The translations under genes were made by a program, and so were the position numbers. The notes beneath the pieces were generated by a model. It was not told the origin of the DNA, did no database searches, and saw only the letters and a program-made list of their open reading frames with translations. This document shows, piece by piece, positions 18,703 to 29,514 of a DNA stretch of 64,000 nt. Source of the DNA: Oscheius onirici. Its lineage: Eukaryota; Nematoda; Chromadorea; Rhabditida; Rhabditidae. Within the stretch, counting starts at the first letter, position 1, and each line of letters opens with the position of its first letter. Location of the stretch: assembly GCA_932521025.1 (NCBI GenBank), contig OW051469.1:3608398-3672397 (forward strand), read 5' to 3'.

Positions 18703-18806
18703 CCAGCCCTGACCGCAGCGTAGGTTTTCAACAAGCCTGGATTACAGTATGACAAATTGATCACCTAAGACTCGGGTTTCACTGTTGTTCAGTTTATTTT
18801 TTTGGC

Positions 18807-20789
18807 TCATTGTACAAAACTGCAAAGTGACGTAGAATTATCACAAATACTTCCAGACGGACATGCACTGCACGGCTCCCCGAAATCGTAAATATTTTCG
18901 CCGAGAATATTTCCACTCTGCTTGTAATGACAGACGACGATAACCTCTTTCCCGCCGTTGCAACTGGCTGAAGCACAGCCGATTTGCCGAGTGTCTGCCC
19001 AAACCATCTGAATTTTATATTTTTTTGTGGTGGAAGGCATAAAACCTGTGTGGCGTGACCAATACCGGTGTAGAAGACATCTTTAGTGAGAGTTATACTC
19101 GCCCAGCCGTACTTTTGAAACTCGTTGAGCCAGGTTTCAGTGGCGTTGATTGTCTAGAGATAAAATGTTGGAAGAGTTTGGTGTCTAATTGTTGAGTGTG
19201 AGGCTATTCAAAACAATTCATGGTTGTCAAAGTGTCGAAGCTGCGGCATGCCGAGATGCCTTGGCTGTCTATCTGTCGAGTCTGATTAAAAAAAGTGCAT
19301 AGCTGTTTGTTTTGTCTGTACTATACTTGGGCAGCTCGAGCCGAGCCTGTTTTTGACCGTTGAGCCGGTTCGGCTCGGTCTGGTAAAAAATCAGGCTCGA
19401 CTCGGTCAACGAAAAAAAAGAGGCTCGGCTCGACAGCCTTTTCGAGCCGACTCGGCTAGAGCCTGCACCTTCAAATTTCTCTTCGGTTTCAATGTTGAGC
19501 TTTCTGATAGTGTTTCTCGGTTCTCGTTTTTATGCACTTTTTCTCGAATTCACTCTTTTGCCCGTTCCTAGCTTTAGTGAGTCTCAGTCCTACTGTCCCT
19601 CCCCCTTGTCTCTCGCCGGCTTCTCGAAATACTGGATAACAAATTTTGTAGTAACAAGTTTAGACAAGTCATTATTGGGAGGCTTTGCTTTTGCATTCGG
19701 TAGTTCCCACACACTAACGGATTTCCAGTGGTTCAGGCCAAGGAATATATGGGGGATAGTAGGTAACTTTGACCATGGAAGGGCGTTGCAAACTAAAACT
19801 ACCTTCAGCGTTGCAATCTAAAACTATGCTCAGCATTGCAAACTAAAACTACGCTCCAAAGAAGCTATCAGGCACTTCGGGGAATTTGGAGAAAAATTTT
19901 GTCTGAAATTTTCGCTTGGAGGCTCGAGCCGGCTCGGCTCGAAGAGGTCCGCGAGCTAGCTCGGCTCGAGCCGGCTCGGTTCGAAACAGTTGAAAAAGAG
20001 CCTCGGCTCGGTCTGCCAAAAAATCAGGCTCGGTCTCGAAAAAAAAGAGGCTCGGCTCGACCAAGTCTCTCGAGCGGGGTCGAAAAAAGCTCGAGCCTAA
20101 AAATTTTGGTTCGTGCCCAAGTATAGTCTGTACCGCAGTCGCTATCTAACTGTCGAAGTTGTGGCCTTTGAGGACGAGATTGCTGCGATGTCTGTCTATC
20201 TGTCCTGAGGTCAGCTACAATGAATTGGCTATCTAGCTGGAGTCTGAGGTCACCCTAGACTGTCTAACTGTCTAGTCTGTGACACTTCTCAGAATTTGAC
20301 TCACCAGTCCTTTATAGGGAATTTCCCGGTTAGCCAGAACCATATACAGATTTTCTCCCAATCCTGAGGCATTGGAATGCACAAACCGGCACTGATTCGC
20401 CCATTCTGTTGCAGAGCTCTCGAGATCACAATCGTAAGTCTAAAAGTTGTAGTTCTCTCACAAAATAGCTTTGCTTGCCAACCATTTTCATCATGTTGCT
20501 CGCCGGTGGCATAAATCTACTGCCGCCCTCTTTGTAATCTCCTCTAGCTATCTGAGATCGAGCGTCATTGTGCAATTTGAGCACTTGTTCCCGTTCATTC
20601 TTTAAAGAATTAAAATTGTAAGCTTTTAGAGAGAAAACCTGTGCCAGCGACCCGTCGCACCAGGAAACAGAAACTGTCTCGTAGTCAGTAGTACCGTAAT
20701 CTGTGGGAAGTGCTAGAAAATATTGAAATCACAAACAAAACCTAGAAATTACCGTATACTGTAGCAAGATAGACGATTAAGAGTATCAT
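18807..20789 (-). CDS. Secreted CAP/SCP-domain protein (venom-allergen-like)
   Basis: Six exons in coding order (20789-20753, 20712-20639, 20599-20483, 20439-20305, 19153-19046, 19007-18807) give 223 residues. CAP proteins are extracellular Cys-rich proteins of the SCP/TAPS family, abundant in nematodes (C. elegans vap/scl, Ancylostoma ASP). A signal peptide (MILLIVYLATVYA) opens the protein. Family marks are LHNDARSQIARGDY, the middle CRFVHS..GLGENLYM, the TGIGHATQMVWADT block and IGCASASC. The CAP2 signature is VVCHYKQSGNILGENIY, followed by a Cys-rich tail PCSACPSGSICD. The His of the GENLY region and of GHATQ..W are kept. Intron 4 (19154-20304) contains an entire 804-bp transposable element; other introns are 38-44 nt, except that intron. 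Confidence 0.93.
19322..20125. mobile_element. Non-autonomous hAT-like element in the CAP-gene intron
   Basis: The element starts TATACTTGGGCA and ends with the reverse complement TGCCCAAGTATA. It is flanked by the identical 8-mer GTCTGTAC at 19314-19321 and 20126-20133. An 8-bp target duplication is the mark of hAT transposition. Subterminal DNA is packed with GGCTCGGCTCGA-type palindromes on both sides. No transposase ORF is present. The middle (about 19.49-19.85 kb) contains sequence shared with the repeat family at 42.8-43.05 and 47.2 kb, so one element has probably jumped into another. Confidence 0.85.
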
Positions 20790-22010
20790 GATCCGCAGGC
20801 GTGAACTCGGCTCAAGAGTGAGCCTCTTTTAGTAGTGGCGCGGCTCCGTCGATCAAACAAACGATCCTAAATAAACGGGCATGACTTCCTTTGATGGCCT
20901 GTGGCTTTGAAAGAGAGGGAGCCCGGAGGGCTTTCGGGAAGTAATCAAATATGGACACAGAGACTGTTTTGATACAGAGGAAAGTGGTACGGAGGATGTT
21001 TGTGGCCGGAAGAGGGAAAGGTCGGCACCGGTCAGTGAGAGTGACCCGCACACCCGAGAAACTGAAAAACGAATGGCTGTTTAATTATCGAGCCTGCGGA
21101 CGTATAACCTAGCAAACAAAAATGATAGACTTGACCGCTTCCTCTCTCCCAAAAATACCTCCAACCTTCCTATTTGGAATGCATTTAGGTTCTGTTAGGT
21201 AAACAGGAAAACACGTGAGAATGGAATAGGTTCCGTAGTGATGGATACGCCCACTGGTCAGAAATTCCTGAAATTTTTATGAGTCACACAAGAAATTTAG
21301 CCGCTAAATACGTGTGGAAAATTTTTGTTGTTTTTGTTTTGCTTCCATGTCTCTGTGTGTGTCTGTCGGAAGCTTTAATTGAGGATAAGGAGGGGAGCTT
21401 TGTGCGCATAATTAGTTTTTAACAAGTCGCGACAAAAGTAAGTGCCCGAAAGGTTCTTACAAATTTGGTAGTTACTTACTGGGACTGTGTGACTGGAACA
21501 GAGTGACATGGGGAGAAGGGAAGGGGAACTAGGGCTGAGACTCACTAAAGCTAAGAACGGGCCGAGCGACCTGTTCAGGTCCTACATTTTGATAAACTTG
21601 TATTTGCAACTTCTTTATAAGCAGTTCAGAATGCTTGTAAAGTAAGAAAACAAAAATGATGCGAGAGGAAAATGAGAAAATGGCAAAAAAAACGAACAAT
21701 TTCGCAGTTTGAAACCCCGCCGAAACTTCCGCATAGTACCGTATACTCGATTGCGCCCGAAATTGAAACCCTAAGTTTTGCCACTTCTTTTTTCGTTGTC
21801 GGCTGTTATTGTTCGTCCCTTTGCCGTTGCTTTTGGATTATATTTTGCCATCAATGTCTAGGAGAACAATGGAAAAAGTTACCTAGGAAAATTAGATATT
21901 TTTTACTCTAGATGCCTGTTTACATAAATCTCACATCCCTTCCTTTCACAGCTTCCTGTATTTTCTCGAAAATTATCCGCACCACTTGCAGCGTCAGTCT
22001 GGCTGCAAAA
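20790..22010. other. Intergenic region with one dispersed repeat copy
   Basis: No gene supported. The part from about 21.34 to 21.59 kb belongs to the dispersed repeat family annotated separately. A copy of the short intronic motif lies near 21.08 kb. A CTTGCAG acceptor about 20 nt before 22011 may be the trans-splice site of the next gene. Confidence 0.5.
21340..21590 (+). repeat. Dispersed repeat family, copy 1
   Basis: Contains TCTGTGTGTGTCTGTCGGAAGC, AATTGAGGATAAGGAGG, TTGTGCGCA and a GAGACTCACTAAAGCTA end. Related sequence recurs at 41.8, 42.64-43.06 and 46.98-47.46 kb and inside the hAT-like element at 19.3-20.1 kb. No coding capacity seen. Confidence 0.65.
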
Positions 22011-23472
22011 ATGCAAGGCGAAACGAGATTCAAATGCTTGGTAGAGGGCTGTCGCGCCAACAAGAACTTCAGTCTTGTCACGCTCTTCGAACATCTAGCC
22101 TACCACCTCAAGGACAAGAAGTGAGTTTTTTTTCGTGTTGGAGGGCATTCAAATTTCCTGAGATTAGTGTAAACTTCTCCAATTTTCAGTCTAACGGAAA
22201 TCTTTGAATACCGATGTCTGAACTGTCCGGCTTACTTCACCAACAAGGTTTTCATGTTCGACCATAAGAACAACCACAAAAATCACAGGATTGAACACAT
22301 TCCATGTAAGGATCTCGACACGCCAAGCAACGATGCCCAACTAACACGAGCCTTCACGCTATTCACGAACCAGTACCTCAGGAACAAGTTTGCTGTTGAT
22401 GGAATGAGCGGTAAGCTCTACATTCTTTATCTGCTGTTATATCCAATCGGTGCACGTCTTCTTATTCTTCGATTTTCAGGCGAGAACGTCTACAACATGT
22501 TGGAGCCTTCGAAGACGCCAGGTTACGCGCGAGATGGCTATGAGCCAAGGACGCCAGGCTTTGCTCCTTCACGAACGTCCTGCTACCAAGATAACCGTTC
22601 CAAGGACTTTACCAACAATTGCGCCAATGCCGATATACCTCGTGCTTCATCCATGATGTCCTCCCATGGAAGCGACGGAAGTGCCCTGAGCATCGCGAAT
22701 CAATTGAACGGAATAATGATGAGCAACGTGCCTGAAGAATGGAAGATGAAGATCCTGCAGAACTCGTTCAGTATTTCCACTCCCGCAACATCGTTAGCTC
22801 TTTTTTTCATCTTCGTTAAACGCGTATTCAGTACCACCGGCTCATTCCCACGCGATGATGGATCAAGAACCCCTGCTCCTGACCGTAGGGACAGCTTCGG
22901 AGCAGGGGACGGCCCCGATCGCTACCGCGGTCGAGATTTCAATGATCGCTTCGAGTCTGGAGGAAGAGCAGGCTCCGATCGTTCTAGTTTCGGTGGTCCC
23001 GGCGGAGACAGACCCCGCGGATGTTTCAATTGCGGTCGAGAAGGCCATCGTGCCTCCGATTGTACCGAGCCAAGGAAGAGCCGAGATGGAGACGGGTGAG
23101 TATTTCTACCTACATCCTCCATGGATGTAATGTCCGTTACCTATATCATTTTTGCAGATTCTCTGGAGGTGGACGCGGAAGAGGCGGCGATCGTGGCGGT
23201 TTCCGCGGAAGAGGGGGTGATCGTGGCGGCGGACGTGGAGGCTTCAGAGGTGGTCGTGGTGGAAGAGGAGACAGGTAAGACGCTTTCAACATTCTTGAAC
23301 CTTCAATTTTAGAAATCGCTCGCGCTCTCGTTCCCCTCAGAACAAAAGACGTTCCAGTCCCGAAGGTCGTCGTTCCTACTCCCGCAGCCGTTCTCCGCCG
23401 TCCAATCGCGGTGACGTCAAGAAATCTCCCGCTCGTAACCGTTCCTTCTCCCGTTCCCCACAAAGTGATTAG
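22011..23472 (+). CDS. Zinc-finger, CCHC zinc-knuckle, RGG and RS protein (putative RNA-binding)
   Basis: Six exons (22011-22120, 22190-22410, 22480-22792, 22832-23095, 23158-23274, 23313-23472) give 394 residues. The N-terminal 75 residues hold two possible CxxC/H..H fingers (FKCLVEGC..HLAYH and YRCLNCPAYF..DHKNNH). A Ser/Pro-rich middle follows. Then comes an Arg/Asp-rich region with one zinc knuckle, CFNCGREGHRASDC, matching CX2CX4HX4C. After it lie a run of RGG/GRGG repeats in exon 5 and a C-terminal RS-type tail (NRSRSRSPQNKRRSSP). Zinc knuckle, RGG box and RS tail each point to binding of single-stranded RNA or splicing partners; the particular role is unknown. Intron 3 is 39 nt, a multiple of three without stop, so its retention would still give an open frame. 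AATAAA at 23614. The 3' end converges on the sterol-reductase gene. Confidence 0.82.
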
Positions 23473-23801
23473 TGCCTGCTCTCTCGTCTAACATATATGT
23501 TTTTTTTGTAATTATAACCCTTTTGCATATGGTTTGTTTTGTCCCCTTTATTCGTAGTCATACTACAAGTAGCTTGTCAACGGGATCATTGCTATTGTTT
23601 AACACTTCCTACCCAATAAAAGTTAGTTTTCTTTCCGTTTATCGAAAGGGGTGCAAATTACTTAGAAAGTGGTTACTGATCCTTCTTAGCGTACTGTTCT
23701 CCAATGGAAATGACATCAATTTCCGGTCTAACTTTATCGTAGAGTCGGGGGAAGGCTCCGTTACAGTTATACTCGACTCGAACCTAAAATTATTTACATC
23801 T

Positions 23802-26502
23802 TTATCCAAAAAATAGGCGAACCTTCTCATAAAGGTCCAAATCGAACATTTCGTTAAATTCCTTCTCGTCCATAAAAATGTCCGCATAGAGGAAAGCATA
23901 CCCGCCCACGTCCCTCGTAAATTTTTCCATACTTCTCATAGCCTGTGTTGGATTATAATATTCGCGCTTCTTGACCTGTCCCGGTGTTCCATAGACGCCG
24001 AGATCGTTAAACATTGCATAATTGGTTCCAGGAACTAGACGCCTGGCTGGAGGAGACCGGAGCTGACCCTGAGCTCCTCGCCCGTGGTCGTAGATTCGAC
24101 AGGGGTAGACGAGAAGAGGATACATGTTGAAGAGTTCAACTGCAGTGTTGACCTGATCGGCCAGCGTATCCAGCGGCATGACAATGTCTTGGAAGACCTG
24201 AAGAAATTCATGTACTTTAGGATCCGTTGTTCGATCGCCAAGTGATACTTCATATCATTCTTTTAGCCTCATGAAGGGAAGAGGTACAGTAACATTTTCA
24301 AAGTTTTTTTCTCGTTCGCTTCGAAAAGCAAGAGCCCAGAAGTTTTGTGCAAACAGCTAATACTGAAAACATTAAATGCATGTAAAGTCTGTTACTGAAT
24401 AAACATCATCGAAAATTTGATAAACATTCCTACGGTTTTGCTTTCTTCTGGAACTGGAATTTATCAACAGCCAGTCACTCGGCTTGGGTAGCTTACAGAT
24501 TCTGAGTATGGTCACGAAAACACCCACTTATTATACAAGCAGCTCAATAAATTTCAACTTTTCTTAGCAGGCCATTCTTTGCCGTTCCCGAATGAACAAT
24601 CTTTGAAGACAATATGTACTAGAAACCGCTGAACATTTTTAGTCAGACCCTGTTTTACCCCATACCACGTTAAACAATGCACTATTTCCTCTCCCATGAC
24701 CCATGTCCTTACTGTCTTTCGATCTTGATGTACTCTTCCTTTACTATCCCCTGTCTTCTGACCTCGATCATTCAGACCATCTGACGACTAACCTGTTTGG
24801 CAAAGGTCATCTCCCGGACGGCAGCCGTCGTGGTGAACTTCAAGAAAGCGGGTTTCGGAGGACAGAGCCAGCCGAGCAGGGCCCTGTAACTAATGATGGA
24901 ATCTAGTAGACTTTATACCTAAAGACTGGATGATTTCCGAACGGGATCATACTCTCCAGAACCCAGAAAATGGCTCGGTTGTGACGGAGCAAATAGGATT
25001 CTAGGGGAATGTACTCGATGCCTCCTCTGGGCCATTTTGTCTCGACGTGTTTGTAAAACCAGGGCTTCCACCAACGACAGACGTCGTTCACCTAAAGTTT
25101 TTGTGGTTTAGGGACTGGAAAAGGAAGAGAGAGACAGAATACGACCAACCTGTAGCCACTTATCCCAAGTGTCCACCTCAGCAAAGTTTCCGACCATAAT
25201 GACAGCCATATCCTTACTGTAGATTGTGGCCTCCAAGTAGTCGGGAACTTTGAAATCTTTGTTTAAAGCCCCGGACAGCTCCATCATTTTGTCACAGTAC
25301 TCTTTCTGGGAGTAAGTCTGAAAGAGAGTTACGGTACAAAAAAGTGAACCTGACTCACTGGAATATACTCCATCTTGATGTAGGGCTTGACTTTGATGAT
25401 CTGGAGCTTCAGTCCGATCAAGAAGCCGAGAGTACCGTGAGACCTGAAAGAGTATGAGCCTACTGAAAACTGACTGAACTACCATGGAAGACAGTAGAAG
25501 AGATCTTTGTGCTCGTTGTCAGCTGTGACTTTGATCAGTTCACCGGAAGATGTAACCAGCTCGTACTCAAGAATCGTCTCTTGATAGAGACCGACTTTGT
25601 GAGAGTAGGTAGTCATTCCGACTCCGAAAGCCAAACCTCCGAGGGTTGCATCTCCAAACTCCAGAGTCACAGCCAGAGTATAGCCTCTGAGTATGGTAGG
25701 ATTAGTCAAGAGAGTACTTACTTTGGAACCAGATACCGACAGATCTCATGGACAGAGACGTTTGGCTCGACTGTGACAGTCAGGTTCTTCTCGTCCAGAC
25801 TGAGAATATCGTGCAGGTCAACTGGAATCTTGTGGCAGACTTCCTGAAGAAGATGATGAGTCTCTCTCAGTATCTCCGTCCCTCTGTCTTCCCTGACCCC
25901 TCGACTATCAAACCGGTATATCAGGTTCCCCCCATCTCATCAGAGTTCATTTCCTCTTTCTCTCTCCCAAAAGAAAACTCGTGATATCTTCCCGGTCCGA
26001 TCTGAACACGAAAGACACCCAATCGTTCGTCTCCATCTCTCTTCCCTTTTGGTCCTGACCACTCCTCCCCTACCTTGTTGAAGAAGGTAGTCGACAGACT
26101 CTGCCAGTTCGGTCGAGCTGTACACAGTAGTTTCTTGTCTTTTTCAGGCTGCTTGTTCCATTCTTTCACCTAAATCCAGATGTTCCTGTCTCTCTTCCAG
26201 ACTCACTCTGTTCTGAATCTCTATAACTCTATCCAGATGAGTTGTACTGGTAGCGAAGAATGTCCTATTCAACCAGATCCGCAACTTGATGAAACAGTCG
26301 AAGAGCTAAACTAGGTTCATGTTCTCACCCGTATTATCTAGATTTCTATCATTCTTATCCACTCCAGGTTATGTCAGTCTCTGTCTCTCAGTCTAAATGT
26401 ACTCACAAAACTGGCCGGGAGACAAAAGACCACAATGACCAGTCCACGGTTGTCTTCCAGCCATCTGATAGCTTTCTGCTTCCAGGTTTGGGTCCAAGTC
26501 AT
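23802..26502 (-). CDS. DHCR24: Delta24-sterol reductase (DHCR24/diminuto family)
   Basis: Ten exons in coding order (26502-26407, 26305-26207, 26169-26074, 25843-25722, 25686-25483, 25443-25359, 25317-25150, 25091-24919, 24889-24793, 24197-23802) give 511 residues, close to human DHCR24. The enzyme is an ER-membrane FAD oxidoreductase that saturates the side-chain C24 double bond of sterols. The N-terminus has one hydrophobic anchor (GLVIVVFCLPASF). Then come CTARPNWQSLS, the FAD-binding segment with GDATLGGLAFGVGMTTYSHKVGLY, WSHGTLGFLIG, YLEATIYSKDMAVIM, PRGGIEYIPLES and the C-terminal YADIFMDEKEFNEMFD. Nematodes cannot make sterols de novo but modify dietary ones, so the enzyme probably reduces dietary desmosterol-like sterols. 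The intron 24890-24918 is only 29 nt. The ATG follows an AATTTCAG site. Confidence 0.95.
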
Positions 26503-29500
26503 CCTGAAATTTGTACAGTAACTCAAAGAAATCAAAAATATTTTGGCGCGAGACCAAAAGAGATCCTAATAAGATCGTCCAAATTGGCTGCAGTCTCTCT
26601 CCCTCTCATTGTCAGGAATTCCATCCAGACACTTCCTCTTATATTTTGAACCCTCTGACCGTGTTCTACATCGTTTGGTGTGCGTGTTTCTTCCGAAATT
26701 TTCAAATATTTGGACAGGTAACAGGGCTTGAACGAGAGGGAGAAGAGTGGAGTGGACTTTGTGCCTCGCCGCGGGCAATTTGACCTCTGGCCCGGAGAGA
26801 AGGGGGAGAGTTTCTTGCAGGCAATTGGGAAATCAAAAGACTGTTCGGAAAGGGCATTAGATCTTCTTCATTTCCTAAGAAAAGTGACTCATTTTCCACC
26901 TATTAGAACTTCCTTCCTGTTTTTGGACTGATTACTGAGTCCATTCACGGAACTTTGAAGTACTCTTTGGTACAGTACAGGGAGACAGAAAGAGTAACTT
27001 ACAGTCAGACACTAGAATTCTCTGACCCTGTCCTCATAGCTTTGTGTTCTAAATTTACTGAGACTGACGTGATTTTATTCCAGCTGACTCTCTTTTGTGA
27101 GAACCTCATAGATCCTCGAGAATTCTGTCCTTGGACAGAAATGTATCCTAAGTCAATCACCGATTCTAAGTCAGGAGATTACTGGCTTCTTTTTCAGAGA
27201 AACTAGTACTTTTTAACTCGGAAATAGAGAACAAGGACTCACAGCTTGCTAGTGACGCCAGAATCGAACTAGCATAACAGTTAGAGGTTTTTAAACGCTA
27301 TGACTAATTACTGATGTGATATAACAACTTTTAAGGTCTTTTAAAATTTAAAAACTATAATAATTAGGCACACTTTTATAAATTTCGCGAAAAGGAAAAA
27401 TTGTGCACTGACTTGATCTTTCCAAACCGACAGGTTTTTGATAACCTACGGCTACACTAAATTTCCTTTGAAATCGATCCCATTGTGAGAAAGTATCTCT
27501 CGCAGACACCCAGGTCGCATGTGAACAAGAGACACAACCTGTCTTGTTTGACTTATGCTCGCGTCTGTTTGAATGATCCTGTTGGTCAAACGGAAATAAG
27601 TACACGAGAACCCAAAAAGGAGTAGAAAAATGGTTAAAGAGCTGCTGGAGTGGCGCTATTTGTGTGTGGGTAGTCTCTTATCATTGAACCGTTCCGAGAG
27701 AAAGAAGTGTTATCTGTGCAGCAGTACGGCAGAAACCATAACTATGGACAAAAAGTGGTGTACTTGGACCTCTCTGGAAACTGATATGCCTTATCTGGAA
27801 GCCAGATGCATGGTTAGGGAAAGGGAATTGGAAAACTGTCTCTCTGTCTCCCAATCATACAGTCCAAAAGAACCGGGCATCCTCAAGGCTCTTCGGCTCC
27901 CCCAACTTCTCGCCCTTCGCAGAAAACAATGGCTCGTGCGTGGCGCGTGGTTGAGTGGCCGGCCGGGGTCAAACAGAAGACGTTTGTGTCCGAAAGAGGG
28001 GAGGGTCCCGGGAACAGAGTTGGGGTATTTAAACGAAGGCCCAAAAGGACCCAGCCACACCCAGGATCAGTTGTGTTTATTTGTGTGAGAGCGTCTTGGT
28101 CAACAGTGGTCCGTTTTCTTGTGAGAGAACTGTCTGTCTTTACTTCTTTCGTCTTTTCAGCCATTTTCTCTCTTCAAAATCTAGTCTCGCGATATTTGAA
28201 TGATTCAGTAGAGGGATGAGGGAGGTTGGGGTTGGTTATCATCAAACCACTAGCATAATCAGTAGGATTCAGCAGGGGGAGGTAGATGAATGATCAAGCG
28301 ACCCAGACTACTGTAGAACTCTCTCCAAATCTTCTTCCAGACTGACTGTAGCCTTTTCTCCTGAGAGTCCAGCCCTCAGTTAACCTGTGACAGAGAGACA
28401 GACTTTTCTCCTGAGAGTCCGGCCCTCAGTTAGACAGATAGAGAGACATCCCTTGGCCACTAGGCATTGATCGTGCCAGTTTGAAGGAGCGCGAACAGTT
28501 TTTCTTTCCCCAGATACTCTCGGGCCCCACGGACCGCCAAGAGAGTGCTCATTCCTTACCTCTGGACCATGGCTGTAAATTTCCTCTCTCCTCTTTTTCT
28601 CGCAGACGTTTTTACAATCAGAGTGACTCTCCCCGTTTTCCCATGAGGTATTTACAGGCCCGCTCATCTGTTTTTGGAGGTCAATATCTGTTATCAGTCT
28701 GTTTCTTTTTTGGGTTGAATCTAATCTTCTCTCCTAAATTTCAATTAGGAGGCACGTTTGAGACTCATCCTCCGAACAGATGGTTCCGATTTCCTGTTTT
28801 CATTTCAGTCGACTCTCTTTCCAGTTCATAACAGCTGTGTTTTCATACAATTCTTGTGGTTTGTACAGAGGGGAAACTTTTACCGTAATCCAGTAGCTAT
28901 TCGTTGTAAGACACACAAAGCATTGGATAAATTGAGACACGTAGCTAAAATCTTAGTTTGTCTGCGTATTTGCACTCCAATGTTTGGACGTCAATAAAAC
29001 TGTTAGAGTATGGTCATATGCTTGTTTTTCCGTACTGTGAGAGAGGCCTCTAAATTCTCATACTTCTCTAGTCTCTAGGGCCTCCCCTAGTTTTTTCTCC
29101 CTCCTCTCCTTCACTCAAAAGCCCGAAGAGTTTCCCAGAAACTATGATGTCAGTTCACACATGCTTTTTGGAAAAAGCGCTGTCTCCGCTTCCCTCCCAA
29201 GCTTTCCTCCTTAACACCAACCTTGTTATTGTTTAAAGCTAGCGCTCCCGAGGTCCAGCCTTTGACGTAAGTCTCCAAATCACGAGCTTCCAGAAATAAA
29301 CATAAAGATCGTTTCTGATCTTCTCCCCACCCTAGCTTGACAAACATTTCGCATACACACAATAGTCGTACCAAAACTGTCTTTTTGCCTTGACAAAGAG
29401 CCGTTCAATGTCATCCCTTTATAAGGGGTGTTCTATTGGGGCGAAGAGTCAGTAGGTCTCTCTGTCTCAGCTCTTTTTCATCCTTGACTCATATATTTGC

Positions 29501-29514
29501 GCATTTTCCAGGGA
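26503..29514. other. 3-kb stretch without a supported gene
   Basis: Only short overlapping frames on both strands, none with credible splice sites or family similarity. A roughly 28-bp unit with CTCCTGAGAGTCC is duplicated directly at about 28.36 and 28.40 kb. The right end is presumably the promoter of the first neprilysin. Confidence 0.5.
28355..28432 (+). repeat. Short direct repeat
   Basis: Two copies of a unit with CTTTTCTCCTGAGAGTCC and GCCCTCAGTTA lie about 48 bp apart and differ at one base in the shared part. No function apparent. Confidence 0.6.

Noticed and set aside
25970-26015. Extra exon IGPGRYHE between two DHCR24 exons
   Set aside because: Plausible by eye, but no GT donor keeps the frame, and direct joining of 26074-26169 to 25722-25843 aligns with DHCR24 without it.
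27630-28088. 152-codon + frame and overlapping minus frames
   Set aside because: Frames open on both strands with no recognisable protein features.
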